This document shows positions 17,241 through 24,852 of a stretch of DNA of 64,000 nucleotides, piece by piece. Under the pieces are notes generated by a model. That model searched no databases. It was given only the letters and a program-made list of their open reading frames with translations, and was not told the origin of the DNA. Origin of the DNA: Caldilineaceae bacterium (lineage in GTDB: Bacteria; Chloroflexota; Anaerolineae; Caldilineales; Caldilineaceae); contig JALSIX010000027.1 of assembly GCA_026989655.1 (NCBI GenBank), positions 1 through 64,000 on the forward strand, in the 5' to 3' direction. Every line of letters starts with the position of its first letter. Position 1 is the first letter of the stretch. The position numbers and the translations under genes are program-made.

Positions 17241-18281
17241 TCACCCGATCTGTTCCAGGAAGCGGACGTCGTTGGTGTAGAAGTAGCGGATGTCGTCCAC
17301 GCCGTAGCGGAGCATGGCGATGCGCTCGGGCCCCATGCCGAAGGCAAAGCCGCTGAAGCGGGCCGGATCGTAGCCGCCGTTCCGCAACACCACCGGGTTC
17401 ACCATTCCCGCACCCAGGATCTCCAGCCACCCGGTGTACTTGCACACCCGACAGCCCTGCCCCGCGCAGAGGACGCAGTCCACGTCCACCTCCACGCTGG
17501 GCTCGGTGAAGGGGAAGTAGCTCTTGCGAAAGCGAAGCCGGCGCCCCTGACCGAACATCTGGTCCACGAAGTTGACCAACACGCCCTTCAGGTCCGCAAA
17601 GGTGATCTTCCGGCCCACGGCCAACCCCTCCACCTGGTAGAACATCATCTCCGCCCGGGCGGTCACGTCCTCGTGGCGGTAGCATTTGCCGGGCAGGATC
17701 ACCCGGATGGGCTCCGGCGCGTACTCCCGCATGGCGTGGATCTGGCCGGGGCTGGTGTGGGTCCGCAGGATCACCCCGGGGGTGGTGGTGTAGAAGGTAT
17801 CCCACATGTCCCGGGCCGGGTGGCCTTCGGGGATGTTCAGCAGGGTGAAGTTGTACTCGTCCGTCTCCACCTCGGGTGCGTCGTAGATCTGGAAACCCAT
17901 CTGCCCGAAGATGCGGTAGATCTCCCGCAGGGTGCGGGTGGTCGGGTGCAGCCGGCCCACCGAGGGACGGCGGCCGGGCAGGGTGACGTCCACCTTCTCC
18001 GCGGCCAAGCGGTCCTGGATCTCGGCCTGGCGGATGGCCTCCTGGCGTTCCTTCAGGGCCTGCTCCAGCCGCTGCTTGAGCCGGTTGGCCCGCCGACCGA
18101 CCTGGGGGCGGAGGTCCGGAGGCAAGCTGCCCAGATTGCGCAGGGCCTGGGTGAGAGCGCCCTTGCGCCCCAGGTACCGGCTGTACCAGGCCTCGGTCTC
18201 CGCGCGGGTCTGGGCCGTGGCCAGCTCCCGCTCGGCCTCCCGTTCCAGGGCGTCCAGCTCCTGCAACAGATCGCCGCTCAT
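17241..18281 (-). CDS. pheS: phenylalanine--tRNA ligase alpha subunit
   Basis: A 346-residue class II synthetase subunit, of normal length. The N-terminal coiled coil (about residues 1-90) would contact tRNA. Catalytic-core landmarks are RTHTSPGQIHAM, MFYQVEGLAVG, the FTEPSVEVDVDC segment and motif 3 GFAFGMGPERIAMLRYG. A CxxC-x4-CxxC insertion (CVLCAGQGCRVC) follows FTEPS, as in Bacillus-type PheS. The ATG at 18281 has GGGAGGA seven bases upstream. PheS works as an alpha2-beta2 enzyme with PheT, but no pheT follows: the next minus-strand gene is the importer operon with its own promoter. Confidence 0.97.
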   Translation of the reverse strand: MSGDLLQELDALEREAERELATAQTRAETEAWYSRYLGRKGALTQALRNLGSLPPDLRPQVGRRANRLKQRLEQALKERQEAIRQAEIQDRLAAEKVDVTLPGRRPSVGRLHPTTRTLREIYRIFGQMGFQIYDAPEVETDEYNFTLLNIPEGHPARDMWDTFYTTTPGVILRTHTSPGQIHAMREYAPEPIRVILPGKCYRHEDVTARAEMMFYQVEGLAVGRKITFADLKGVLVNFVDQMFGQGRRLRFRKSYFPFTEPSVEVDVDCVLCAGQGCRVCKYTGWLEILGAGMVNPVVLRNGGYDPARFSGFAFGMGPERIAMLRYGVDDIRYFYTNDVRFLEQIG

Positions 18282-18345
18282 GGGGGCGTCCTCCCGTGGT
18301 GTACCGCTTCGGCCATGCAGAGGCTCTGTCTGTGATATGGCGGGA

Positions 18346-18374
18346 ACTATACCGGAGGCCCCTTCCGTTGTCAA
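18346..18374 (-). promoter_or_regulatory. sigma70-type promoter of pheS
   Basis: On the minus strand a perfect TTGACA (18369-18374) and TATAGT (18346-18351) are separated by 17 bp. The leader of about 58 nt is too short for a T-box or a leader-peptide attenuator. Confidence 0.88.
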
Positions 18375-18609
18375 GGAGGAAGGAACCATGGTAGGGCCAT
18401 CTTTACACGACCGTCGGGGGCTGCAGCGAAATCCTCCTTTCCCCAGCCGTCCGCAGGAGCCCCACCATGCCGACGATGCGGAACGATACCCCCGGCAGAG
18501 AGGGACCCCCTCCCGGTCTCTCCCCCTGGACCGAGGGATGGCGCGTGGGCTCTCGGGGCAACCCGGGCAGAGGACAGCGCATCTTCCCGGATGGACTAGG
18601 GGAGGACTG

Positions 18610-18618
18610 TGTTATAAT
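18610..18618 (+). promoter_or_regulatory. extended -10 promoter of secA
   Basis: TGTTATAAT is a perfect extended -10 element (TGn plus TATAAT at 18613-18618). A -35 candidate TGGACT (18592-18597) is at 15 bp, which is short, so the extended -10 probably carries the activity. The leader is about 35 nt. Confidence 0.8.
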
Positions 18619-18660
18619 AGGGTAGTTTGCCTGGCACACCGCGCACAGTGAGGACATGCC

Positions 18661-21618
18661 ATGTTCAAGAAGCTGCTGACCAAGATCGTCGGCGACTCCA
18701 ACGAGAAGGAGCTGAAGCGGCTCTGGCCCATTGTCCAGCGCATCAACGAGCTGGAGGCGACGTTCGAGCAGAAGAGCGACGACGAACTCCGGGCCACGAC
18801 CGACCGCTTCCGAGAGCGGATCCGGGAGGAGACCCGCGAGCTGCAGCACCGGCTGGAGGAGGCCCAGGCGGAATACGAGGCAGTGGCCGGCACCGACGAG
18901 CAGCGTTTCGCCCGCATCGAGGTGGAGAGGGCCCGAAAGGCCCTGCTGGACGCGGAGAACCGGGTCCTGGACGACCTCCTGCCCGAGGCCTATGCGGCCG
19001 TACGGGAGGCCAGCAAGCGGACCATCGGCCTACGCCACTACGACGTGCAGCTGCTGGGCGGCATCGTCCTCCACCAGGGCAAGATCGCGGAGATGAAGAC
19101 CGGCGAGGGCAAGACCCTGGTCGCCACCCTGCCCCTCTACCTGAACGCGCTCACCGGCCGTGGGGTCCACCTGGTGACCCCCAACGACTATCTCTCCAAG
19201 GTGGGGCTCCAGCTCATGGGGCCCATCTACCATCTGCTGGGCCTGAGCGCGGCGGTGATCCAGAACGCGGCCGGCAGCCCGGACAAGGGCAGCTTCCTCT
19301 TCGATCCCGAGTATCCCGCAGAGGACGACCGCTACCAGGCCCTGCGGCCCATCACCCGGCGGGAGGCCTACCAGGCCGATATCCTCTACGGCACGAACAA
19401 CGAGTTCGGCTTCGACTACCTGCGGGACAACATGGTCCACCACGTGGAACAGATGGTCCAGCGAGAGCTGTACTACGCCATTGTGGACGAGGTGGACAAC
19501 ATCCTCATCGACGAGGCCCGCACCCCCCTGATCATCTCCGGCGAGGCCCAGGAGAGCTCGGACAACTACCGGCGCTTCGCGGAGATCGTGTCCCGGCTTC
19601 AGCCCGAACGGGACTACACGGTGGACGAAAAGGAGCGCCACGTCACCCTGACCGAGGAGGGCATCAGCCGGGTGGAGCAGATGCTGGGGGTGGAGAACCT
19701 CTACTCCGAGGAGCACTTCGAACTGCTGCCCTACCTGGACAACGCGCTGCGGGCCCGGGCCCTCTACCACCGGGATCGGGACTACATCGTCCGGGGGGAC
19801 GAGGTCATCATCGTGGACGAGTTCACCGGTCGTCTGATGGAGGGCCGGCGCTACAGTGAGGGCCTGCACCAGGCCATCGAGGCCAAGGAAGGGGTCCGGA
19901 TCAAAAAGGAATCCATGACCCTGGCCACCATCACCTTCCAGAACTTCTTCCGCATGTACTACAAGCTGGCCGGCATGACCGGCACGGCCAAGACCGAGGA
20001 GGAGGAGTTCCGCAGCATCTACAAGCTGGACGTGGTGGTGGTGCCCACCCACAGGCCCGTCATCCGGGTGGACCACCCGGACGTGATCTACAAGACCCAG
20101 CAGGCCAAGTTCAAGGCCGTGGTGGACGAGATCGCGGAGGCCCACCAGCGGGGTCAGCCGGTGTTGGTGGGCACGGTGGCCATCGAGACCAGCGAACTCC
20201 TGAGCAAGATGCTCAAACGGCGAGGCATCCCCCACCAGGTGCTCAACGCCAAGCACCACGAGCGGGAGGCCACCATCATTGCCCAGGCCGGCCGGCCGGG
20301 CGCGGTGACCATCGCCACCAACATGGCAGGCCGAGGCGTGGACATCCTGTTGGGAGGCAACCCCGAGGGCCTGGCCCGGGACCAGCTCCGCAAGGAGGAG
20401 ATCGACCTGACCGAGATCCCCATGGCCGCGTGGAACGAGAGCGTGGACATGCTCAAACAGGGCCAGGACCCCACCGCCAAGTACCCCACCCGTTGGGCCC
20501 AGGTGCTGAAGGAGAAGTTCGAGGAGACCCGCCGGGACCAGGAACGGGTGAAGGCCCTGGGAGGCCTCTACGTCATCGGCACGGAACGCCACGAGGCCCG
20601 GCGGATCGACAACCAGCTCCGAGGCCGCTCCGGCCGCCTGGGGGACCCCGGGGCCAGCCGCTTCTACCTCAGCCTGGAGGACGACCTGGTGCGCCGCTTC
20701 GGCGGCGACCGCATCAGCGGGCTGATGGACCGGCTGGGCCTGGAGGACGACCAGCCCATCGAGCACAACCTCATCACCAAGGCCATCGAGCAGGCCCAGA
20801 CCCGGGTGGAGGGCTACAACTTCGACATCCGCAAGCACGTGCTCCGCTACGACGAGGTGGTCAACGAACAGCGGGAGACCATCTACGAACAGCGGCGACG
20901 GATCCTCACAGAGCCCAACCTCAAACCCTCGGTCCTCCAGCTCATCCAGGAGGAGATCCAGGCCGTGGTCCAGCCCTTCCGGGCCTACGATCTGGAGGAG
21001 GAGCCCGAACGGCTGGACGAGCTGATCCAGGCCCTGCGCCAGGTCTTCCCCTTCCCCGAGGACTTCGACCCCGAGGCCTGGCGCTCCCTCTCCCTGGACG
21101 AGATCCAGGAACAGGCCACCCAGATGGCCCTGGCGATCTACGAGGCCAAGGAGCAGGAGTACGGCGCCGAGCTCATGCGGGAGGCGGAGCGCCGGATCAT
21201 GCTGGCTGCAGTGGACCACCGATGGGTCCGCCACCTGACCGACCTGGATCGCCTGCGAGAGGGCATCGGGCTCCAGGCCGTGGCCCAGGTGGATCCCCTG
21301 GTGGCCTACAAGCGGGAGGCCTTCGCCATGTACCAGGAACTCCTGGAGGCCATCCGCAGCGACATCGTCAAGGCCCTCATGGGGCTCACCATCCGGCGGG
21401 AGCAGCCCCTCCCCGCGGGGCGACCCATTGCGCGCAACATCCGCACCAACCGGGATGGCACCGGCGGAACCGCCCGGCCCCAGACGGTCCGCCACACCCG
21501 CAAGCGGCCCGGGCGGAACGATCCCTGCTGGTGTGGCAGCGGCAAGAAGTACAAGTACTGCCACATGAAGGAGGACCGCCGCAAGGGCGTGGCGGCCCGG
21601 GAAAAGGTCACCTCCTGA
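18661..21618 (+). CDS. secA: preprotein translocase ATPase SecA
   Basis: A 985-residue motor of the Sec export pathway that pushes preproteins through SecYEG. Walker A TGEGKT begins at about residue 147, followed by the DEVD box in IVDEVDNILIDEARTPLI, the MTGTAKTEEEEF segment, and second-motor-domain motifs TNMAGRGVDILLGG and RRIDNQLRGRSGRLGDPG. The C-terminal tail carries a complete zinc-binding SEC-C motif (CWCGSGKKYKYCH), which binds SecB or ribosomes in other bacteria. The start is fixed by the conserved MFKKLLTKIVGD opening and an upstream GAGGA. It suits a window so rich in exported proteins. Confidence 0.98.
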   Translation: MFKKLLTKIVGDSNEKELKRLWPIVQRINELEATFEQKSDDELRATTDRFRERIREETRELQHRLEEAQAEYEAVAGTDEQRFARIEVERARKALLDAENRVLDDLLPEAYAAVREASKRTIGLRHYDVQLLGGIVLHQGKIAEMKTGEGKTLVATLPLYLNALTGRGVHLVTPNDYLSKVGLQLMGPIYHLLGLSAAVIQNAAGSPDKGSFLFDPEYPAEDDRYQALRPITRREAYQADILYGTNNEFGFDYLRDNMVHHVEQMVQRELYYAIVDEVDNILIDEARTPLIISGEAQESSDNYRRFAEIVSRLQPERDYTVDEKERHVTLTEEGISRVEQMLGVENLYSEEHFELLPYLDNALRARALYHRDRDYIVRGDEVIIVDEFTGRLMEGRRYSEGLHQAIEAKEGVRIKKESMTLATITFQNFFRMYYKLAGMTGTAKTEEEEFRSIYKLDVVVVPTHRPVIRVDHPDVIYKTQQAKFKAVVDEIAEAHQRGQPVLVGTVAIETSELLSKMLKRRGIPHQVLNAKHHEREATIIAQAGRPGAVTIATNMAGRGVDILLGGNPEGLARDQLRKEEIDLTEIPMAAWNESVDMLKQGQDPTAKYPTRWAQVLKEKFEETRRDQERVKALGGLYVIGTERHEARRIDNQLRGRSGRLGDPGASRFYLSLEDDLVRRFGGDRISGLMDRLGLEDDQPIEHNLITKAIEQAQTRVEGYNFDIRKHVLRYDEVVNEQRETIYEQRRRILTEPNLKPSVLQLIQEEIQAVVQPFRAYDLEEEPERLDELIQALRQVFPFPEDFDPEAWRSLSLDEIQEQATQMALAIYEAKEQEYGAELMREAERRIMLAAVDHRWVRHLTDLDRLREGIGLQAVAQVDPLVAYKREAFAMYQELLEAIRSDIVKALMGLTIRREQPLPAGRPIARNIRTNRDGTGGTARPQTVRHTRKRPGRNDPCWCGSGKKYKYCHMKEDRRKGVAAREKVTS

Positions 21619-21725
21619 GATCTCCTCCCCACGGGAGAGCAGCCCCCCGGACCGTTCGCCCAGGACCGGAGAACCGGCGGCAGGAGGTGGACAGCTCCGT
21701 GCGTTTCCCGGGCACGCACGCCTTC

Positions 21726-21756
21726 CTGAGAAACTCTTCTGAGCAGTTCTCCTGAG
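21726..21756 (+). promoter_or_regulatory. three phased CTGAG repeats upstream of a promoter
   Basis: CTGAG occurs at 21726, 21739 and 21752, exactly 13 bp apart, within units TCCTGAGAAACTC, TTCTGAGCAGTTC and TCCTGAGAATATT. The last ends against the -35 box at 21761. The regular spacing and position suggest an activator-binding array. Confidence 0.55.
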
Positions 21757-21760
21757 AATA

Positions 21761-21789
21761 TTGACACGCCCTCTTCCCGGCGATATAAT
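21761..21789 (+). promoter_or_regulatory. consensus sigma70 promoter upstream of the sulfur-carrier operon
   Basis: Perfect TTGACA (21761-21766), 17-bp spacer and perfect TATAAT (21784-21789): the best promoter match I found in the window. Initiation is expected near 21796, more than 500 bases before the next start codon. Confidence 0.93.
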
Positions 21790-21795
21790 GCAGAG

Positions 21796-22182
21796 CGTGG
21801 AGATCGGCCCACCGACAGGCAAGGGCCATCGGTGGGGTGCCATCGGTGGGGTGTGGTGACGAACTGCGAGCCACCGTTCCATTCACCTGTGGACTGACCG
21901 TGCATCCCGAGGACCGCTTCGTCGCTCATCGCTGTACCTGCTCGTGTCCCTAGCGGGAACCCCCAGCACGACGCTGGCGGGGTTCCCGCGGTACGGACGC
22001 GAGCGATGAGCGCGTTGTCGTTCTCGGCATCCTGGCCCTCGACCCTGTAGCTGAAGCCGCACGGCGCCCCTGGTCGGAGCGCCGATGCCCCGAGCCCCTC
22101 CCGGCCCACCAGTCCCCGGGAAGGGCCCAAACCGTGGACAACGCCGGACTCATCGCCTCGCGGTGGGTCCGGCGTTTTCTTG
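21796..22182 (+). ncRNA. candidate structured RNA or attenuated leader, about 385 nt
   Basis: The span from the consensus promoter to an intrinsic terminator has no plausible coding frame but much pairing. CCCACCGA (21808-21815) can pair with either of two 14-bp tandem repeats (21826-21839, 21840-21853), and CCACCG at 21871 competes. A composite hairpin pairs 21923-21931 with 22004-22012, 21941-21949 with 21995-22003, 21953-21963 with 21979-21989 and 21964-21967 with 21973-21976. A further domain is closed by CTCGGCATC (22023-22031) with GATGCC..GAG (22084-22094). I could not match it to RNase P RNA, tmRNA, SRP RNA, T-box, TPP, SAM or cobalamin motifs. It may be an independent RNA or a regulatory leader of the downstream operon. 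Confidence 0.55.
22140..22182 (+). terminator. intrinsic terminator at the end of the candidate RNA
   Basis: AACGCCGGAC (22140-22149) and GTCCGGCGTT (22167-22176) form a 10-bp stem with a 17-base loop, followed by TTCTTGTTG. It lies about 115 bases before the sulfur-carrier start, so readthrough control here would set expression of that operon. Downstream, TGTTGTG recurs at 22181, 22192, 22217 and 22231; no clear promoter was found there. Confidence 0.85.
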
Positions 22183-22298
22183 TTGTGTTCCTGTTGTGTT
22201 CTTCGCTGGGCCGTCCTGTTGTGTGGCCCGTGTTGTGGTGTTGCCGCTGCGCCTCGGCGCACGGCGAGGACCGTTCAAAACCAGGAGAGAGCACACCC

Positions 22299-22577
22299 AT
22301 GCCTACCGTGTACATTCCCACCCCGTTGCGCCGGTTGACCGGCGGCCAATCCAAGGTGGAGGTGGAGGCCCATACCGTCCAGGAACTGGTCCAGGCCCTG
22401 GAGGCCCGCTATCCGGGCATGGCGGACCGGCTGTTGGACGACTCGGGCCAGGTGAAGCGCTTCATCAACGTCTTCGTCAACGACGCGGAGATCCGCACCC
22501 TCCAGGGGCTCGAGACCCCCCTGCAAAGCCAGGACCAGGTGTCCATCGTGCCGGCCATGGCCGGCGGTGGACGTTGA
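22299..22577 (+). CDS. MoaD/ThiS/CysO-type ubiquitin-like sulfur carrier with a C-terminal extension
   Basis: A 92-residue beta-grasp protein. The start at 22299 follows AGGAGAG and gives MPTVYIPTPLRRLTGG, the usual opening of CysO-like carriers; the middle has VQELVQALEARYPG and FINVFVNDAEIR. In this family the C-terminal Gly-Gly is adenylated and converted to a thiocarboxylate that donates sulfur. Here the codons before the stop read Met-Ala-Gly-Gly-Gly-Arg, so one or two residues follow the GG and should be removed before activation. It is the first gene of an operon with an E1/rhodanese protein 18 bp downstream and a cysteine synthase after that. The context favours CysO-type cysteine synthesis over molybdopterin or thiamin synthesis. 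Confidence 0.93.
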   Translation: MPTVYIPTPLRRLTGGQSKVEVEAHTVQELVQALEARYPGMADRLLDDSGQVKRFINVFVNDAEIRTLQGLETPLQSQDQVSIVPAMAGGGR

Positions 22578-22595
22578 GAGCCAGGAGGCATGGCC

Positions 22596-23837
22596 ATGCC
22601 AAGGTACACCCGGGATCAGCTACTGCAACTGGCCAAGAGCCAGATCCAGGAGATCACGCCCACCCAGCTCAAGGAGATGCTGGATGCCGGCCAGGAGCTC
22701 ACCCTGGTGGACATCCGAGAACGGGAGGAGTGGGTCCAGGGCCACATCCCCGAGGCCCTCTTCATCCCTCGGGGCTACCTGGAGCTCCAGATCGAGCAAC
22801 ACCAGCCGGACCGAAGCAAGCCCGTGGTGGTCTACTGCGCGGGAGGGGTCCGCTCGGCCCTGGCGGCCCGCAACCTGAAGGAGATGGGGTACGAGAAGGT
22901 GCTCTCCCTGCTGGGCGGCTTCAACGGCTGGAAGGACGCGGGTCTGCCCTTCCAGGTGCCCCGGGTCCTGGAGGAGGCCCAGCGCATCCGCTACAGCCGC
23001 CACATCATCCTGCCGGAGGTGGGCGAAGAGGGACAGATCCGGCTGCTGGAGAGCAAAGTGCTCCTCATCGGCGCGGGCGGCCTGGGCAGCCCCGCGGCCA
23101 TGTACCTGGCCGCGGCCGGCGTGGGCACCCTGGGCATCGTGGACTACGACGTGGTGGACGTCTCCAACCTCCAGCGCCAGATCCTCCACGGCCACAGCGA
23201 TGTGGGGCGCCCCAAGGTGGAATCCGCCCGAGATCGAATCCAGGAGATCAACCCGGACGTGACGGTGATCGGCCATCCCGAGCCCATCAGCCGCACGAAC
23301 GCCCTGGAGATCATCCGGGAGTACGACGTGGTCCTCAACGGCTCGGACAACTTCCCCACCCGATACCTGGTCAACGATGCCTGCCAGTTCCTCAGGAAGC
23401 CCCTGGTGGACGCGAGCATCTTCATGTTCGAGGGCCAGGTGACCGTGTACCGGCCCGCGGTGCCCGAGAAGGGGATCCAGGGCGGCCCGTGCTACCGCTG
23501 CCTCTACCCGGATCCGCCGCCCCCGGGCGAGGTGCCCAGCTGCGCGGAGGCCGGTGTCCTGGGAGTGTTGCCGGGCATCGTGGGCTCCATCCAGGCCCTT
23601 GAGGCCATCAAGCTGCTCCTGGGCATAGGCGAACCCCTGGTGGGCCGCCTGCTCATGATCGACACCCTGGAGATGAGCTTCCGCACCCTGAAGGTCCAGC
23701 GGAACCCCGACTGCCCGGTGTGCGGCGACCGCCCCACCATCACAGAGCTCATCGACTACGAGCAGTTCTGTGGACTGCCGCCCCGGGTCCCGGTGGAGGC
23801 CCGGCCCAACGGCTCGGGCCAGTCGGTCCCCGCCTGA
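22596..23837 (+). CDS. rhodanese-ThiF/MoeB fusion: sulfur-carrier adenylyltransferase/sulfurtransferase
   Basis: A 413-residue fusion. Residues about 15-120 form a rhodanese domain ([19 protein letters not shown], active loop CAGGVRS). The rest is an E1-like adenylyltransferase that opens with [16 protein letters not shown], has the nucleotide-binding [14 protein letters not shown], the SNLQRQILH segment and two zinc CxxC pairs (CYRC, CPVC). Rhodanese at the N terminus is the reverse of the usual MoeB-R order. It would adenylate the upstream carrier and pass persulfide sulfur to it. Of two nearby ATGs, the one at 22596 is chosen because AGGAGG lies seven bases upstream. Confidence 0.95.
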   Translation: MPRYTRDQLLQLAKSQIQEITPTQLKEMLDAGQELTLVDIREREEWVQGHIPEALFIPRGYLELQIEQHQPDRSKPVVVYCAGGVRSALAARNLKEMGYEKVLSLLGGFNGWKDAGLPFQVPRVLEEAQRIRYSRHIILPEVGEEGQIRLLESKVLLIGAGGLGSPAAMYLAAAGVGTLGIVDYDVVDVSNLQRQILHGHSDVGRPKVESARDRIQEINPDVTVIGHPEPISRTNALEIIREYDVVLNGSDNFPTRYLVNDACQFLRKPLVDASIFMFEGQVTVYRPAVPEKGIQGGPCYRCLYPDPPPPGEVPSCAEAGVLGVLPGIVGSIQALEAIKLLLGIGEPLVGRLLMIDTLEMSFRTLKVQRNPDCPVCGDRPTITELIDYEQFCGLPPRVPVEARPNGSGQSVPA

Positions 23838-23848
23838 AGGGAGGAACC

Positions 23849-24838
23849 ATGGCTGCCATCTTCCGGGCCCCCCAGCTCGTCCGGCCCCTCCCCCGCCACC
23901 GACACCGGGAGGGACCGGACCCCTTTCGAGAGGGCCCCCGGTCCATCCTGGACTGCATCGGGAACACCCCCCTGGTGGACCTGAGCGCCTTCGCCCATGG
24001 GCTGGGCGTCCCCGCCACCGTGGAGGTCTACGCGAAGGCGGAGTGGTTCAACCCCGGTGGCTCGGTGAAGGACCGCCCCGCGCTCTACATCGTGGAGGCC
24101 GGAGAGCGCAGCGGCGCGCTGACCCGGGACAAGATCCTCATCGACAGCAGCAGCGGGAACACGGCCATCGCGTACGCGCTCATCGGCGCGGTGAAGGGCT
24201 ACCGGGTCCACCTGGTGATGCCGGCCAACGTGAGCCAGGAGCGCAAGGCCCTGGTGAAGGCCTACGGCGCCACCCTGATCGAGTCGGATCCCCTGGAGGG
24301 ATCCGACGGAGCCATCCACCTGGCCCGACAGAAGGTGGCCATGGACCCAGACCGGTACTTCTACGCGGACCAGTACAACAACCCGGCCAACTGGCGGGCC
24401 CACTACGAGACCACCGGCCCGGAGATCTGGCGCCAGACCCGCGGCCGGATCACCCATTTCGTGGCCGGCCTGGGCACCACCGGCACCCTGGTGGGGACCG
24501 GGCGCTACCTGAAGGAGCGCAGGCCCGGAGTGGAACTGGTGGGGGTCCAGCCCCTGGACGAGCTGGCGGTCATCGAGGGACTCAAGCACCTGGAGACGGC
24601 CCTGGTGCCCGGCATCTACGACCCGACCCTGGTGGACCGCACCCTCTTCGTGGACCCGGACGCAGCCTGGGCCCTGGCCCAACGCCTGGCCCGGGATGCG
24701 GGGCTCTTCGTCGGCCTCAGCAGCGGCGCGGCCATGCACGCCACCCTGGAGGTGGCCCGGGAGCTGGACCGAGGCGTGGTGGTGACCCTCTTCCCGGACG
24801 ACGGCAGCAAGTACCTGAGCCTGGGGCTCTTCGGCTGA
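23849..24838 (+). CDS. cysM: cysteine synthase (CysM-like, PLP-dependent)
   Basis: A 329-residue fold-type II PLP enzyme. It has the Schiff-base lysine in [10 protein letters not shown], the substrate loop [11 protein letters not shown], the phosphate-binding loop [12 protein letters not shown] and GLSSGAAM near the C terminus. CysK/CysM enzymes replace the leaving group of O-acetyl- or O-phosphoserine with sulfur. Placement 11 bp behind the carrier and E1 genes suggests use of the carrier thiocarboxylate, as with CysM and CysO in Mycobacterium; that is inference. A GGGAGGA ribosome site precedes the ATG. No JAMM peptidase gene of the Mec+ type is present in the operon. Confidence 0.93.
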   Translation: MAAIFRAPQLVRPLPRHRHREGPDPFREGPRSILDCIGNTPLVDLSAFAHGLGVPATVEVYAKAEWFNPGGSVKDRPALYIVEAGERSGALTRDKILIDSSSGNTAIAYALIGAVKGYRVHLVMPANVSQERKALVKAYGATLIESDPLEGSDGAIHLARQKVAMDPDRYFYADQYNNPANWRAHYETTGPEIWRQTRGRITHFVAGLGTTGTLVGTGRYLKERRPGVELVGVQPLDELAVIEGLKHLETALVPGIYDPTLVDRTLFVDPDAAWALAQRLARDAGLFVGLSSGAAMHATLEVARELDRGVVVTLFPDDGSKYLSLGLFG

Positions 24839-24852
24839 ACAGGCCGGGGCCC

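Noticed and set aside
21980-21995. Minus-strand GTACCGCGGGAAC resembling a T-box antiterminator core
   Set aside because: The conserved GGTGG before ACCGCG and the specifier stem are missing, and the promoter and terminator point along the plus strand.
22003-22029. Minus-strand codons reading AENDNALIA, similar to a tmRNA proteolysis tag
   Set aside because: No stop codon follows, no tRNA-like ends (TTCGA T-loop, GGG/CCC acceptor) flank it, and the segment is part of a plus-strand hairpin arm. Chance similarity.
22181-22198. Tandem TGTTGTG heptamers as a further SARP-type operator
   Set aside because: The 11-bp spacing fits, but no -10-like hexamer lies 8 bp downstream and the heptamer lacks the GAG core.
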